A DNA stretch of 64,000 bases, from NCBI RefSeq assembly GCF_007827975.1, contig NZ_VITT01000008.1. One strand, 5' to 3'. Position 1 is the first letter of the stretch. The number at the start of each line of letters is the position of its first letter. The stretch is from Nitrospirillum viridazoti (GTDB lineage Bacteria; Pseudomonadota; Alphaproteobacteria; Azospirillales; Azospirillaceae). The notes beneath the pieces are model-generated. The model made no database searches. It saw only the letters and a list, made by a program, of their open reading frames with translations, and was not told where the DNA came from. Positions 8,174-18,918 of the stretch are shown in pieces. Position numbers and translations under genes: made by a program.

Positions 8174-11100
8174 TTGGCCGGCGTGATGAGGCCAAGGGCG
8201 TTGGAGGGGCATGTGGAGTTGGAAACCGATCCGCCGATCGTCGGCATCGGGGCGTCGGCAGGTGGGGTGAAGGCGCTGCAGGCCTTGTTCGAGGCCTTGC
8301 CCGATGAACCCAATGCCGCCTTCGTCGTCGTGATCCATCTGAATCCCGAACGGCGCAGCGAACTGGCCAAGATCCTGGCGACCCGCACCCGCATGCCTGT
8401 CTCGCAGGTCACCGACCGCGTGCACCTGCGCAACAACCACGTCTATGTCATCGCCCCGGACAGTGCGCTCAACATCGCCGACCACATGATCTCGGCCCTG
8501 TCGTTTGACGAGCCGCGGGCCAAGCGGGCGCCCATCGATCTGTTCTTCCGGTCGCTGGCGGCGCAGCACAGCGACGGCTTCGCCGTCATCCTGACGGGCG
8601 CCGGGGCGGATGGCGCCGTGGGCGTGCGGGCCATCAAGGAGGTGGGCGGCATCGTCCTGGTGCAGGACCCGGACGAGGCGGAGTTCGCCTCCATGCCCCG
8701 TAACGCCATTGCCACCGACGCCGCCGACTTCGTCCTGCCCGTGCGCGACCTGGCCCGGCAGCTGACGGAATTGTTGCGGAACCGGAAGGATGGCGAGGCG
8801 CTGACCGCGCCGGACGACGACGAGAATATGATGCGCCGCATCCTGGCTCATGTGCGGGTGCGCGTGGGCCATGATTTCAGCCAATACAAACGTGCCACCA
8901 TCGCCCGGCGCATCACCCGGCGCATGCAGGTCACGCAACAGGAAACGCTGGGCCAGTACTACACCTATCTGCGGGAGCACGCGGACGAGGCCCACGCCCT
9001 GTTCACCGACTTCCTGATCTCGGTCACCACCTTCTTCCGTGACAAGCGGGCTTTCGATCAGCTGGCGGCCATGGTGGTTCCACAGTTGTTCGAAGGGAAG
9101 GAGGCGGCCAACACCATCCGCATCTGGGTCCCCGCCTGCGCCACGGGCGAGGAAGCCTACACCATCGGCATCCTGTTGCTGGAGGAGGCGGCGCGGCGCG
9201 ACGTGCGGCCCGAAATCCAGGTATTCGGGTCCGACCTGGATGCCGAGGCGCTGGTTGTGGCCCGCGAGGGGTGCTTCCCCCTGACCATCGAGCAGGACGT
9301 GCCCGAGGAGCATTTGCGCCGCTATTTCCAGCGCGAGGGCGACCATTACCGGGTGCGTCGGGAGTTGCGCGACACCGTCATGTTCGCCAGCCACAGCATC
9401 CTGCGCGACCCGCCCTTCGCCCGGGTGGACATGGTGTCCTGCCGCAACCTGCTGATCTACCTGGACCGGGAACTGCAGCACCAGGTCTGCACCACCTTTC
9501 ACTACGCGCTGAACCCCGGCGGCTTCCTGTTCCTGGGCGCGTCTGAGAACGCCGACCATCCTCCCGGTCTGTTTCGGGCCTTGGACCGCGACGCGCGCAT
9601 CTACCGCATGATCCCCAATACCGGGGAACGGCGGACGGCTCTGCCCATCATGCCCAGCGCCCACCATGCAGCACCCAGCCGTGGCGCACCCGCACACCGG
9701 TCCTTGGGTGCGGGCGGTGACGTGGCCCTGCACCGCCAGATGCTGGAACGCGTGGCGCCGCCCAGCATGCTGGTGGACGAGACGCACCGCGCCATCCACC
9801 TGTCCGAAACCGCCGGCCGTTTCCTGCAGCCCTCGGGCGGGCCCGTCACCACGGTGGCCACCGACATGGTTCGGCCCGAATTGCGCTTCGACCTGGAGGC
9901 GGCGCTGCACCGCGCCTTCGACCGGAAGGAGGCGACGCTGACCCGGCCGCTGGTGGTGAAGTTCGAAGGCCAGCCCCAGCGGGTCTATCTGCAGATCAAG
10001 CCGGTCCTTGAAGAAGGCGATCCCAGCCGCTACGCCCTGGTGCTGTTCATCGAGGGCGAGACGGTGCGGGCGGACGACGACGGGGACGAGGGCGGCCAGA
10101 ACCGCGAGCCGACCAACGAGACCATCCGCCAGTTGCAGGAGGAATTGCAGCTGGCGCAAAACCGCCTGAGGGCCACGCGGGAGGAATCGGAGGCCACGAA
10201 CGAGGAGTTGCGGGCGGCCAACGAGGAACTGCAGTCCATCAACGAAGAGTACCGGTCCACCTCGGAGGAGCTGGAGACCAGCAAGGAGGAACTGCAATCC
10301 ACCAATGAGGAACTGCAGACCGTCAACAATGAGCTGAAGCAGAAGCTGGCCAGCGTGTCCCGCGCGCACAGCGACCTGCAAAACCTGATGGCGGCGGCGG
10401 ATTTCGGTACCCTGTTCCTGGACCCCTCGCTGCGCATCAAGCGCTTCACGCCCCGCGTGACCGAGCTGTTCAACATCACCGCCACGGACGCCGGCCGGCC
10501 CATCACCGACTTCACCCACCAACTGGATTATGACCAGCTGGCGGACCACGCCCACGCGGTGCTGCGGGAGCTGACGCTGCTGGAGCATGAGGTGCAAAGC
10601 CGGGGCGGCGGCTGGTATCTGGTCCGCATCCGGCCCTATCGCACCGTGGACGACCGCATCGACGGCGTGGTGGTGACCTTCTTCGACATCACCGAGCGTC
10701 GCCGGGTCGAGGAGGCCCTGCGCGACAGCGAGGCGCGGCTGAAGCAGGAGATGCGCCTGGTCGAATTCTCCCGCGCACCCATCTTCGTCTGGGAGTACGA
10801 CGACGGCATTGTTCAATGGAACCGGGGTAGCGAGGAATTGTACGGCTATTCCCGCGAAGAGGCGAAGGGCCAGGAAGTGGCCGAACTGCTGCGATCGACG
10901 CTGGTGGACGGCAGCTTCGACACCGTGCGCCAGGCCCTGTCGGAAAAGGGCGCCTGGAGTGGCGAGCTGCGGCACACCACCAAGGACGGCCGGGTACTGA
11001 CCGTCGAAAGCCAGATCGAGATGATCAGCGTCGGCGGCCGGCGGCTGGTGCTGGAAAGCACGCGGGATGTCACCGACCAGAAGAAATGGGAACGGCGCCA

Positions 11101-11701
11101 GCGCCTGCTGCTGGGCGAACTGCGCCATCGCGTGGGCAATACCCTGGCGGTGGTGCAATCACTGGCCCGGCAGACCTTGCGCACGGCGGGATCCAGCGAC
11201 CGCTTCGTCGACCTGTTCGAAGGCCGCCTGACCGCGCTGGCCCGGGCGCATACCCTGCTGGTCGATTGCCAATGGGAAGGGGCGGAATTGATCGCCCTGG
11301 CCCGCATCCAACTGGCGGCCTACATCAGCGCCGATCCGCAACGCCTGCGCCTGGAGGGCGCCCACGTCCTGCTGCCGCCCCACCTGGCAACCCCCTTTGG
11401 CCTGGTGTTGCACGAACTGGCCACCAACGCCGCCAAGTACGGCGCCCTTTCCGTCGCTGGCGGGCGGGTGGAATTGGCGTGGACCCAGGTGTCCCGCGAG
11501 GGCCGGCCCTTCCTGACGGTGACGTGGCGCGAATTCGACGGCCCTGCCGTCGTTCCGCCGGAACATCACGGCTTCGGCGGAGTTCTAATTGAACGTGGTA
11601 TGCCCGGCGCCACCGTAACCCGGCTTTTCGAGCCCACGGGCCTGGTGTGCACCATGGAAATCGACCTTGAGGAGGAAGAGCAGGATGGGGACGACAGCTG
11701 A
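8174..11701 (+). CDS. CheB-CheR-PAS-HWE fusion sensor kinase
   Basis: This 1175-residue soluble multidomain signalling protein begins with a CheB methylesterase domain (GIGASAGGVKALQALF near residue 22; TGAGADGAVGVRAIKEVGG near 142). A CheR methyltransferase follows (about 215-480; WVPACATGEEAYTIGILL, FGSDLDAEAL, CRNLLIYLD). A long coiled coil of repeated ATNEELRAANEEL-type heptads spans about 645-730, then two PAS domains, then an HWE histidine kinase (phospho-acceptor in ELRHRVGNTLAVVQSLARQ near 985, ATNAAKYGAL near 1085). There is no membrane segment. The TTG at 8174 has GGAAGG nine bases upstream; an ATG at 8186 is the alternative. The next gene, a receiver protein, overlaps by 17 bases. 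Confidence 0.9.
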   Translation: MAGVMRPRALEGHVELETDPPIVGIGASAGGVKALQALFEALPDEPNAAFVVVIHLNPERRSELAKILATRTRMPVSQVTDRVHLRNNHVYVIAPDSALNIADHMISALSFDEPRAKRAPIDLFFRSLAAQHSDGFAVILTGAGADGAVGVRAIKEVGGIVLVQDPDEAEFASMPRNAIATDAADFVLPVRDLARQLTELLRNRKDGEALTAPDDDENMMRRILAHVRVRVGHDFSQYKRATIARRITRRMQVTQQETLGQYYTYLREHADEAHALFTDFLISVTTFFRDKRAFDQLAAMVVPQLFEGKEAANTIRIWVPACATGEEAYTIGILLLEEAARRDVRPEIQVFGSDLDAEALVVAREGCFPLTIEQDVPEEHLRRYFQREGDHYRVRRELRDTVMFASHSILRDPPFARVDMVSCRNLLIYLDRELQHQVCTTFHYALNPGGFLFLGASENADHPPGLFRALDRDARIYRMIPNTGERRTALPIMPSAHHAAPSRGAPAHRSLGAGGDVALHRQMLERVAPPSMLVDETHRAIHLSETAGRFLQPSGGPVTTVATDMVRPELRFDLEAALHRAFDRKEATLTRPLVVKFEGQPQRVYLQIKPVLEEGDPSRYALVLFIEGETVRADDDGDEGGQNREPTNETIRQLQEELQLAQNRLRATREESEATNEELRAANEELQSINEEYRSTSEELETSKEELQSTNEELQTVNNELKQKLASVSRAHSDLQNLMAAADFGTLFLDPSLRIKRFTPRVTELFNITATDAGRPITDFTHQLDYDQLADHAHAVLRELTLLEHEVQSRGGGWYLVRIRPYRTVDDRIDGVVVTFFDITERRRVEEALRDSEARLKQEMRLVEFSRAPIFVWEYDDGIVQWNRGSEELYGYSREEAKGQEVAELLRSTLVDGSFDTVRQALSEKGAWSGELRHTTKDGRVLTVESQIEMISVGGRRLVLESTRDVTDQKKWERRQRLLLGELRHRVGNTLAVVQSLARQTLRTAGSSDRFVDLFEGRLTALARAHTLLVDCQWEGAELIALARIQLAAYISADPQRLRLEGAHVLLPPHLATPFGLVLHELATNAAKYGALSVAGGRVELAWTQVSREGRPFLTVTWREFDGPAVVPPEHHGFGGVLIERGMPGATVTRLFEPTGLVCTMEIDLEEEEQDGDDS

Positions 11702-12083
11702 TCCCGAGCTGCCGCTGGCCGGCACGTGCATCCTGGTTGCGGATGACGAGGTGATGATCGCCATCAACCTGGAGGAGACCTTCCGGGACGCGGGTGCCGA
11801 TATCCTCAGCGCCGCCACCGTGCCGCAGGCGATCGTCGCCGCCCGCAATCCCCGCCTCACCGCCGCCATCCTGGACGTGCGCCTGGGGCGCGAGACGTCC
11901 GAAGCCGTGGCCGACATCCTGACCGAACGGGACATTCCCTTCTTCTTCTACAGCGGTCAGATGCTGTCGCCGAGCATGCAGGCCAAATATCCCGACGCGC
12001 CGGTGCTGACCAAGCCGGTGCGGCAGGACGCCTTCATGGCCACCATGCTGTCCCTGATGGCCAGGCAGAAGGCGCTGGCCTGA
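11685..12083 (+). CDS. Single-domain response regulator
   Basis: This 132-residue protein consists of one CheY-like receiver: acidic pocket VADDE near residue 20, phospho-acceptor aspartate in AAILDVRLG near 60, Ser/Tyr switch in FFFYSGQ and lysine in LTKPV. There is no output domain, so it acts by protein contact or as a phosphate sink, as is usual for HWE-kinase partners. It starts inside the end of the CheB-CheR-HWE kinase gene with a GAGGAGG-type site upstream, indicating coupled translation and pairing with that kinase. Confidence 0.88.
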   Translation: MGTTADPELPLAGTCILVADDEVMIAINLEETFRDAGADILSAATVPQAIVAARNPRLTAAILDVRLGRETSEAVADILTERDIPFFFYSGQMLSPSMQAKYPDAPVLTKPVRQDAFMATMLSLMARQKALA

Positions 12084-12277
12084 CCGCCACCGGTCCCACC
12101 CGGCAAATTTTCACGTCGTGAGCGGAACCCCGCCGTCCCATCCGGATTGATCCCGCACTCGGGAACCACCCTCACTCAAGCCCGCGCCGCCGGCGACGGC
12201 GGGTGCGCGCCCCATTCGGGGCGGCGCCGGAGAGGTCTTCCCGTTCAATCCGTGATCGACCATGGAAGGGATACCTC

Positions 12278-13447
12278 ATGAAAGCGCTGACCTGGCACGG
12301 CAAGGGCGATGTTCGATGCGAGCATGTTCCCGATCCCACGATCGAGCATGCCCGCGACTGCATCATCAAGGTGACGGCCTGTGCCATCTGCGGCTCGGAC
12401 GTGCACCTTTACGACGGCATTATTCCCTCCATGGAAAGCGGTGACGTGCTGGGCCACGAGACCATGGGCGAGGTCGTCGAGGTCGGCAGCGGCGTCAGCA
12501 ACCTCAAGGTCGGCGACCGGGTGGTGGTGCCCTTCACCATCTCCTGCGGCGAGTGCTTCTTCTGCAAGCGCGGCTATTACTCCGCCTGCGAGCGTTCCAA
12601 CCCCGACAAGGCCAAGGCGACCAAGCTGTGGGGCAACTCCCCAGCGGGGCTGTTCGGTTATTCGCACCTGCTGGGCGGCTACAGCGGCGGCCAGGCGGAG
12701 TACCTGCGCGTTCCCTACGCGGATGTCGGCCCCCTGAAGGTTCCGGGCGGCCTGACGGACGAGCAGGCGCTGTTCCTGTCCGACATCTTCCCCACCGGCT
12801 ACATGGCCGCCGACTTCTGCAACATCCAGCCGGGCGATACCATCGCCATCTGGGGCTGCGGCCCGGTGGGGCAGATGGCCATCCGCAGCGCCTATCTGCT
12901 GGGGGCGGAGCGGGTCATCGCCATCGATCACGTGCCGGAGCGGCTGGAACTGGCCCGGCAGGGCGGCGCCATGACCCTGGATTTCAAGGAAGAGGACATC
13001 TACGACCGCATCATGGACCTGACCCAGGGCCGGGGCGCCGATGCCTGCATCGACGCCGTGGGAACGGAACCCGACATCGGCAGCGGCTTCGACGCCGTGG
13101 TCGACCGTATCAAGGTCGCGACCTTCATGGGAACGGACCGGCCCCACGTGCTGCGGCAGGCCATCATGTGCTGCCGCAACTTCGGCACCGTCTCCATCGT
13201 CGGCGTCTATGGCGGCCTGCTGGACAAGATCCCCATGGGTTCCGCCATCAACCGGGGCCTGACCTTCCGCATGGCCCAGACGCCGGTCCAGCGCTACCTG
13301 CCCCACCTCCTGCGCCGCATCGAGGAGGGAGAAATCGACCCCTCCTTCGTCATCACCCATCGCGCGTCGCTGGAGGAGGGGCCGGAGCTCTACAAGACCT
13401 TCCGCGACAAGCAGGACGGCTGCATCAAGGTCGTGATGAAGCCCTGA
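12278..13447 (+). CDS. Zinc-dependent alcohol dehydrogenase (MDR family)
   Basis: This 389-residue protein has the catalytic zinc ligands in CAICGSDVHLYDG (near residue 37) and GHETMGEVVEVG, the structural zinc cluster CGECFFCKRGYYSAC (near 92-106), and a Rossmann motif GCGPVGQMAIRSAYLLGAER near residue 190. It resembles the GSH-independent formaldehyde dehydrogenase-like clade; the true substrate is not evident. The ATG at 12278 has GGAAGGG seven bases upstream; an ATG at 12203 lacks one. It is followed by an SDR gene after 55 bases, suggesting a two-gene unit. A TCACGTCGTGA palindrome (12111-12121) in the upstream spacer is a possible operator. Confidence 0.88.
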   Translation: MKALTWHGKGDVRCEHVPDPTIEHARDCIIKVTACAICGSDVHLYDGIIPSMESGDVLGHETMGEVVEVGSGVSNLKVGDRVVVPFTISCGECFFCKRGYYSACERSNPDKAKATKLWGNSPAGLFGYSHLLGGYSGGQAEYLRVPYADVGPLKVPGGLTDEQALFLSDIFPTGYMAADFCNIQPGDTIAIWGCGPVGQMAIRSAYLLGAERVIAIDHVPERLELARQGGAMTLDFKEEDIYDRIMDLTQGRGADACIDAVGTEPDIGSGFDAVVDRIKVATFMGTDRPHVLRQAIMCCRNFGTVSIVGVYGGLLDKIPMGSAINRGLTFRMAQTPVQRYLPHLLRRIEEGEIDPSFVITHRASLEEGPELYKTFRDKQDGCIKVVMKP

Positions 13448-13502
13448 TCATCCCATAAGCCAATCCGCCCAAGAAACCATCCCCCAAGAAAGGAGAAACG
13501 CC

Positions 13503-14309
13503 ATGGCTGCTTCCCGCGCGCCCATGCGCCTGTTGGCCGTCGTCACCGGTGCCTCCACCGGCATCGGCTACGAACTCGCCAAGCTGTGCGCCCAGAACGG
13601 CTTCGACCTGGTGGTCGCCGCCGATGAACCCGAAATCCACGACGCCGCCGACACCTTCCGCGCGCTGGGCGCGCATGTCGAGGCGGTGCAGGCCGATCTG
13701 GCCACCCTGGACGGCGTCGATACGCTTTATGCCACCATCCAGGCCCAGGGCCGTCCGGTCGATGCCCTGTTCGCCAATGCCGGCCGGGGCCTGGGCAAGG
13801 GCTTCCTGGATCAGAACTTCATCAAGGCCAAGCGGGTGATCGATACCAACGTCACCGGCACCGTGTACCTGATCCATTTGGTGGGCCGCGGCATGCGGGC
13901 GCTGAATTCCGGCCGCATCCTCATCACCGGATCGATCGCCGGCTTCATTCCGGGCAGCTACCAGGCCGTCTACAACGCCAGCAAGGCCTTCCTGGACAAC
14001 TTCGCCTACGCCTTGCGCAATGAGTTGGAGGGCACGGGCGTCACCGTCTCCTGCCTCATGCCGGGGCCGACCGACACCGACTTTTTCCGCCGCGCCGAGC
14101 TGTTGGACACTGAGATGGGCACGGCCAAGAAAGATGACCCGGCCAAGGTCGCCCGCGACGGCTTCGACGCCCTGATGAAGGGTGAGGCCGACGTGGTCAG
14201 CGGCTGGAAGAACAAGCTGCAGAGCACCCTGGCCAATATCATGCCGGCGGAAATGCTGGCGGACCAGCACCGTGGCATGGCCGCCCCCGGAACGGCCCAC
14301 AAGCACTGA
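13503..14309 (+). CDS. Short-chain dehydrogenase/reductase
   Basis: This 268-residue classical SDR has the cofactor motif TGASTGIGYELA near residue 16, NAGRG near 92, catalytic Ser in ITGSIAG and the YxxxK pair in YNASKAFLDNFA near 160. The segment AADEPE after the second beta strand suggests an NAD(H) preference, but this is weak. A strong AAAGGAG precedes the ATG by eight bases. It lies downstream of the zinc alcohol dehydrogenase and is likely co-transcribed; the substrate is unknown. It ends eight bases from the convergent oxidase operon, with no obvious terminator between them. Confidence 0.88.
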   Translation: MAASRAPMRLLAVVTGASTGIGYELAKLCAQNGFDLVVAADEPEIHDAADTFRALGAHVEAVQADLATLDGVDTLYATIQAQGRPVDALFANAGRGLGKGFLDQNFIKAKRVIDTNVTGTVYLIHLVGRGMRALNSGRILITGSIAGFIPGSYQAVYNASKAFLDNFAYALRNELEGTGVTVSCLMPGPTDTDFFRRAELLDTEMGTAKKDDPAKVARDGFDALMKGEADVVSGWKNKLQSTLANIMPAEMLADQHRGMAAPGTAHKH

Positions 14310-14317
14310 CCCGTCGC

Positions 14318-14593
14318 TCAACGTGTCAGATAGTCCAGCGCCAGATAGCCCAGCAAGATCAGCAGCCAGAAGGCGGCCCCCAGCGCCATGATGCGCATGA
14401 GGCCGCCTTCGCGGCGTAGCTGCATGTAGACCCAGGCGATCAGCGCCGCCTTGGCGGATGCGATGCCCAGGCTGGCCACTAGGCTGGGCGTGCCGGTCAG
14501 CACCAGGCTGGCGCCCACGGTCAGGCCCAGCAGCGCCAGCAGGGCGACCCAGACGGCCAGCAAGGGCCAAAGGTGGGGATAAGCCATCCTCAT
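14318..14593 (-). CDS. Cytochrome c oxidase subunit IV family protein
   Basis: This 91-residue protein has three membrane helices (LLAVWVALLALLGLTVGASLV; GIASAKAALIAWVYMQL; ALGAAFWLLILLGYLAL). It matches the small caa3-type subunit IV fold, whose family usually shows the KAxLIxxYFMxL-like segment seen here as KAALIAWVYMQL. It stabilises the oxidase core and has no cofactor. It follows ctaE with one intervening base and is the last gene of the ACIII/caa3 operon. Confidence 0.8.
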   Translation of the reverse strand: MRMAYPHLWPLLAVWVALLALLGLTVGASLVLTGTPSLVASLGIASAKAALIAWVYMQLRREGGLMRIMALGAAFWLLILLGYLALDYLTR

Positions 14594-14594
14594 C

Positions 14595-15198
14595 TCAACG
14601 CACCAGGTAAAGGACGGGGTAGAGGAAGACCCAGATGACGTCCACCAGGTGCCAGTAGAGGCCCACCACCTCCACGCCTGTGGCGGCGCGCGGCAGGACT
14701 AGGCTGCGGCGGTGGACGCGCCAGGCCAGCCCGGCCAGAAGGGCCACACCCGCCGTCACGTGCACGGCGTGCAGCGCCGTCGCGACCAGGTACAAATCCA
14801 TGAACAGGTGAGCCGCCGGGCTCTCGAACGCTTCGGCCGGGGTGAAGGCCGGCAGCAGCTGTTCGCGGATTTCCATCCCGTACTCCATAGCCTTCAGCGC
14901 CAGGAAGCCGAGCCCCAGGCCGGCGGCGGCCAGCAGGCCCGCCACGGTGCCCTTGACCTTGCCCATCTCCGCCGCCGCCACGGCCAGGGCCACCGCCAGG
15001 CTGGAGGTCAGCAGCACCACGGTGTTGGCCGCCCCGATGCCGTAGTGCAGGCGGCGGGACGCGGCCGCCACCTCCTGCGGGTGCAGCAGGCGCAGGGCCA
15101 GCGCCACGGCGAACAGCCCGCCGAACAGCATGATCTCGCTGGCGAGAAACAGGTACATGCCCATCAGCGTGGTGTCACGCTGCCGGCTGGGGGCGGCG

Positions 15199-15206
<8 letters not shown>
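14595..15206 (-). CDS. ctaE: Cytochrome c oxidase subunit III
   Basis: This 203-residue protein has the family motif MYLFLASEIMLFGGLF near residue 17 and the C-terminal VEVVGLYWHLVDVIWVFLYPVLYL, over five to six membrane helices. It belongs to the short bacterial caa3-type subunit III group. The start at 15206 is set by the MGMYLF motif position, and it overlaps the end of ctaD by eight bases. It forms the oxidase complex with ctaC, ctaD and subunit IV. Confidence 0.92.
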
Positions 15207-16808
<1,602 letters not shown>

Positions 16809-16812
<4 letters not shown>

Positions 16813-17780
16813 GGCGCCCCTCCGTCGTCGCGATCCCTCGTGGGCGGTGACGCGTTCGCCAGGGACTTGATGTAGGCCACCAGCTTCAGCACATCCTCCT
16901 CCCCCAGCACGTTCTGGAAGGTGGGCATGATGGCGGGATAGCCCGCCGCCACCTGGGCCTGCGGCAGCAGGATGCTGTCGCGCAGGTATTGCTCGTCCGC
17001 CGTCACCACGCTGCCGTCGGCCAGCGGCACCGGCCGTCCGTACAGTCCTTCCAGCGGCGGGGCGTGCACGGTGCTGGCGGCACCATGGCAGCCGCTGCAG
17101 CCCCGGGTGCGGAACAGAACGGCCCCTTGCGCCGCCAGCGAACCGTCGGTGCCCATGCCCTCCAGCCAGCGGGCATAATCGGCCGGCGTCTGCACCACCA
17201 GTCGGCCGCCCATGACCGCGTGGTCGGCGCCGCAGAACTGGGCGCAGATCAGGGCGTAGCTGCCGGGCGTGTCGGCGGTGAACCACAGGCGGGTGTATCG
17301 TCCGGGCACCACGTCCTGTTTCAGGCGCAGCGCGGGCACGAACAGGCTGTGGATGACGTCCTGCGAGGCCAGGGTGACCACCACCGGTTGGCCGGCCGGC
17401 ACATGCAACTCGTTGATTTCCGCCTGGCCGCCCGGGTGCTGGAACTTCCACATCCATTGCTTTCCCACGGCGTTGACGGCCAGCGCCTCGGCCGGCGGCT
17501 GGTAGAGGTCGATGTACAGGCGGGTGGACCAGACATAGAAGGCCAGGGTGGCCAGGAAGGGGATGGCGGCCCACGACACCTCCAGCCAGACGCTGCGGTT
17601 GGCGGCGCGGGTGCGGTCGGCCGGCTTCCCCCGCCGGTACTTCACCGCGAACCAGGGGATCAGGATGAACACCGGCGCCGACAGCAACACGGCCAGGGCC
17701 GCTAAAGCCAGGAACAGCGTGTCCACCTGGTGCGCGTGGTGCGAGGCCTGGCCGCCCCAGAAGGTCAGCAGCCGGTTCAT
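16809..17780 (-). CDS. ctaC: caa3-type oxidase subunit II with fused cytochrome c domain
   Basis: This 323-residue protein has two N-terminal membrane helices, then a cupredoxin CuA domain with ligands in CAQFCGADHAVMGG near residue 190 and the distal HSLFVPAL. A C-terminal cytochrome c domain follows with RGCSGCH near residue 240 and probable axial Met in AIMPTF. The fused haem c makes this a caa3 oxidase that can take electrons directly from alternative complex III. No typical cleaved signal peptide is seen. Both ends overlap neighbours by four bases (the Sco-like gene and ctaD). Confidence 0.94.
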
Positions 17781-18544
17781 GGTTTCACCAGGCGGCCGCG
17801 CCACAGGGACCAGGCGATCCAACCGCCGCCGCCCAGCGCCACCAGCGCGCCCAGGGTGCGCAGCAGGGTCCAGATCAGGGGACCGTTGCGCCCGGTCATG
17901 GGATCGTAGTGGAAGCACAGCAGCAGCATGCGCTGGCCCCAGTCGCCGGCCTGACCCTGCGCCGCCTCGTCCACCGCCCGTTCCAGCGCGTCGGGTGCGG
18001 GTGCCAGGCCATAGAGCCAATGGTTCAAGGTTCCATCGGGCCGCAGGATGGCCACCGCCGCGACATGGGCGTACTGCCCGATGCGGTCATCCCAGGCGTA
18101 GCGGTAGCCCAGGGCGTCCGTCACCGCGCGGATTTGCTCCCCTGTGCCGGTCAGGGCGTGGATGCCGTCGGCGGGCAGGGCGGGGAAGGCCCGGCGCAGA
18201 TCGGCCAGGTCCGCGGCGGCCTCGGCCGGCCCCTCGCGCGGGTCGATACCGAAGGCCACCAGGGTGAAGTCGCGGCCGGGGCGCAGTCTCTGCGCCGCGA
18301 TGGCCTGTGCCAGGCCCGCCAGGGTGACGCCGCAGATGTTGGGACAGCGATGCAGGACCGGGACCAGGACCAGCGGCTTGCCGTCCGCCAGTCCGCCCAG
18401 GCTGACCGCCCGGCCGTCAGCCTCGCGGAAGGTGCCATCCAGGGGGATGCGGGCGCCCAGCCGCGGGTCGATGCCCGCCGCCTGGAAGGGATCGAAAGCC
18501 GCCAGCCAGAACGCGGCGGCGATCAGGGCCAGGGTGCGCCTCAT
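17777..18544 (-). CDS. Sco1/SenC-type copper chaperone with C-terminal anchor
   Basis: This 255-residue thioredoxin-fold protein delivers copper to the CuA site of subunit II. The copper ligands are CPNIC (near residue 67) and the distal His in IGQYAHVAAV. An N-terminal hydrophobic segment serves as signal or anchor. A C-terminal helix (TLLRTLGALVALGGGGWIAW) and the preceding LLLCFHYDPMTGRNG are typical of Sco proteins encoded in ACIII/caa3 operons. The start at 18544 overlaps the upstream stop by four bases. Its place just before ctaC supports the role. Confidence 0.88.
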   Translation of the reverse strand: MRRTLALIAAAFWLAAFDPFQAAGIDPRLGARIPLDGTFREADGRAVSLGGLADGKPLVLVPVLHRCPNICGVTLAGLAQAIAAQRLRPGRDFTLVAFGIDPREGPAEAAADLADLRRAFPALPADGIHALTGTGEQIRAVTDALGYRYAWDDRIGQYAHVAAVAILRPDGTLNHWLYGLAPAPDALERAVDEAAQGQAGDWGQRMLLLCFHYDPMTGRNGPLIWTLLRTLGALVALGGGGWIAWSLWRGRLVKP

Positions 18545-18918
18545 TCCGGCGCCCCCGTGTCCTTGTCGTCCGGATCCGGCCATCCCTTCCTCGCCAGCAA
18601 ATCCATGGCCCGGTCTATGGGGATGATGGCGCGTCCGGCGTCGCGGTCGGCCCAGCCATAGCGGGTGAGATCGGCCTCGGCCCGCGCCCGCACCTGGGCG
18701 CCGCCCAGGTACGGCACCTCATCCAAGGGGGCGCCGGCCACGGGCGGAGGGGCGGTGACCGGCGCCGGCCCCCGGCCATGGCCCAGCAGATGGACCAGCC
18801 CGGCCACGATGCCCACTGCCACGGCGATGGAGGCCACCAGGCCCGCCGCCGACCACAGCACGACGCGGGGGGAGATGTCTCGCGCCTCGGGAGCCTCGGT
18901 TTCCGGTGTCCGGCTCAT
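18541..18918 (-). CDS. Single-helix anchored protein of the ACIII/caa3 operon
   Basis: This 125-residue protein has an N-terminal cytoplasmic tail, one membrane helix (VVLWSAAGLVASIAVAVGIV), a proline-rich linker and a soluble tail containing the segment LTRYGWADRDAGRAIIPIDR, then AMDLLARKG. I recall a similar YGWVD-AG-RIPI-RAM-LL pattern in small proteins next to other ACIII and oxidase operons, but know no named function. It overlaps actF and the Sco gene by four bases each, so it may be an accessory or assembly subunit linking the two complexes. Confidence 0.75.
   Translation of the reverse strand: MSRTPETEAPEARDISPRVVLWSAAGLVASIAVAVGIVAGLVHLLGHGRGPAPVTAPPPVAGAPLDEVPYLGGAQVRARAEADLTRYGWADRDAGRAIIPIDRAMDLLARKGWPDPDDKDTGAPE

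Noticed and set aside
8135..11158. 1007-codon open frame antisense to the CheB-CheR-HWE kinase
   Set aside because: Long Leu/Gln/His/Gly low-complexity translation with no domain; the sense frame encodes an unmistakable multidomain kinase.
12111..12277. EcfG-type (GGAAC-N16-CGTT) stress promoter before the alcohol dehydrogenase
   Set aside because: GGAAC occurs twice in the spacer, but no matching -10 lies at 16-17 bases.
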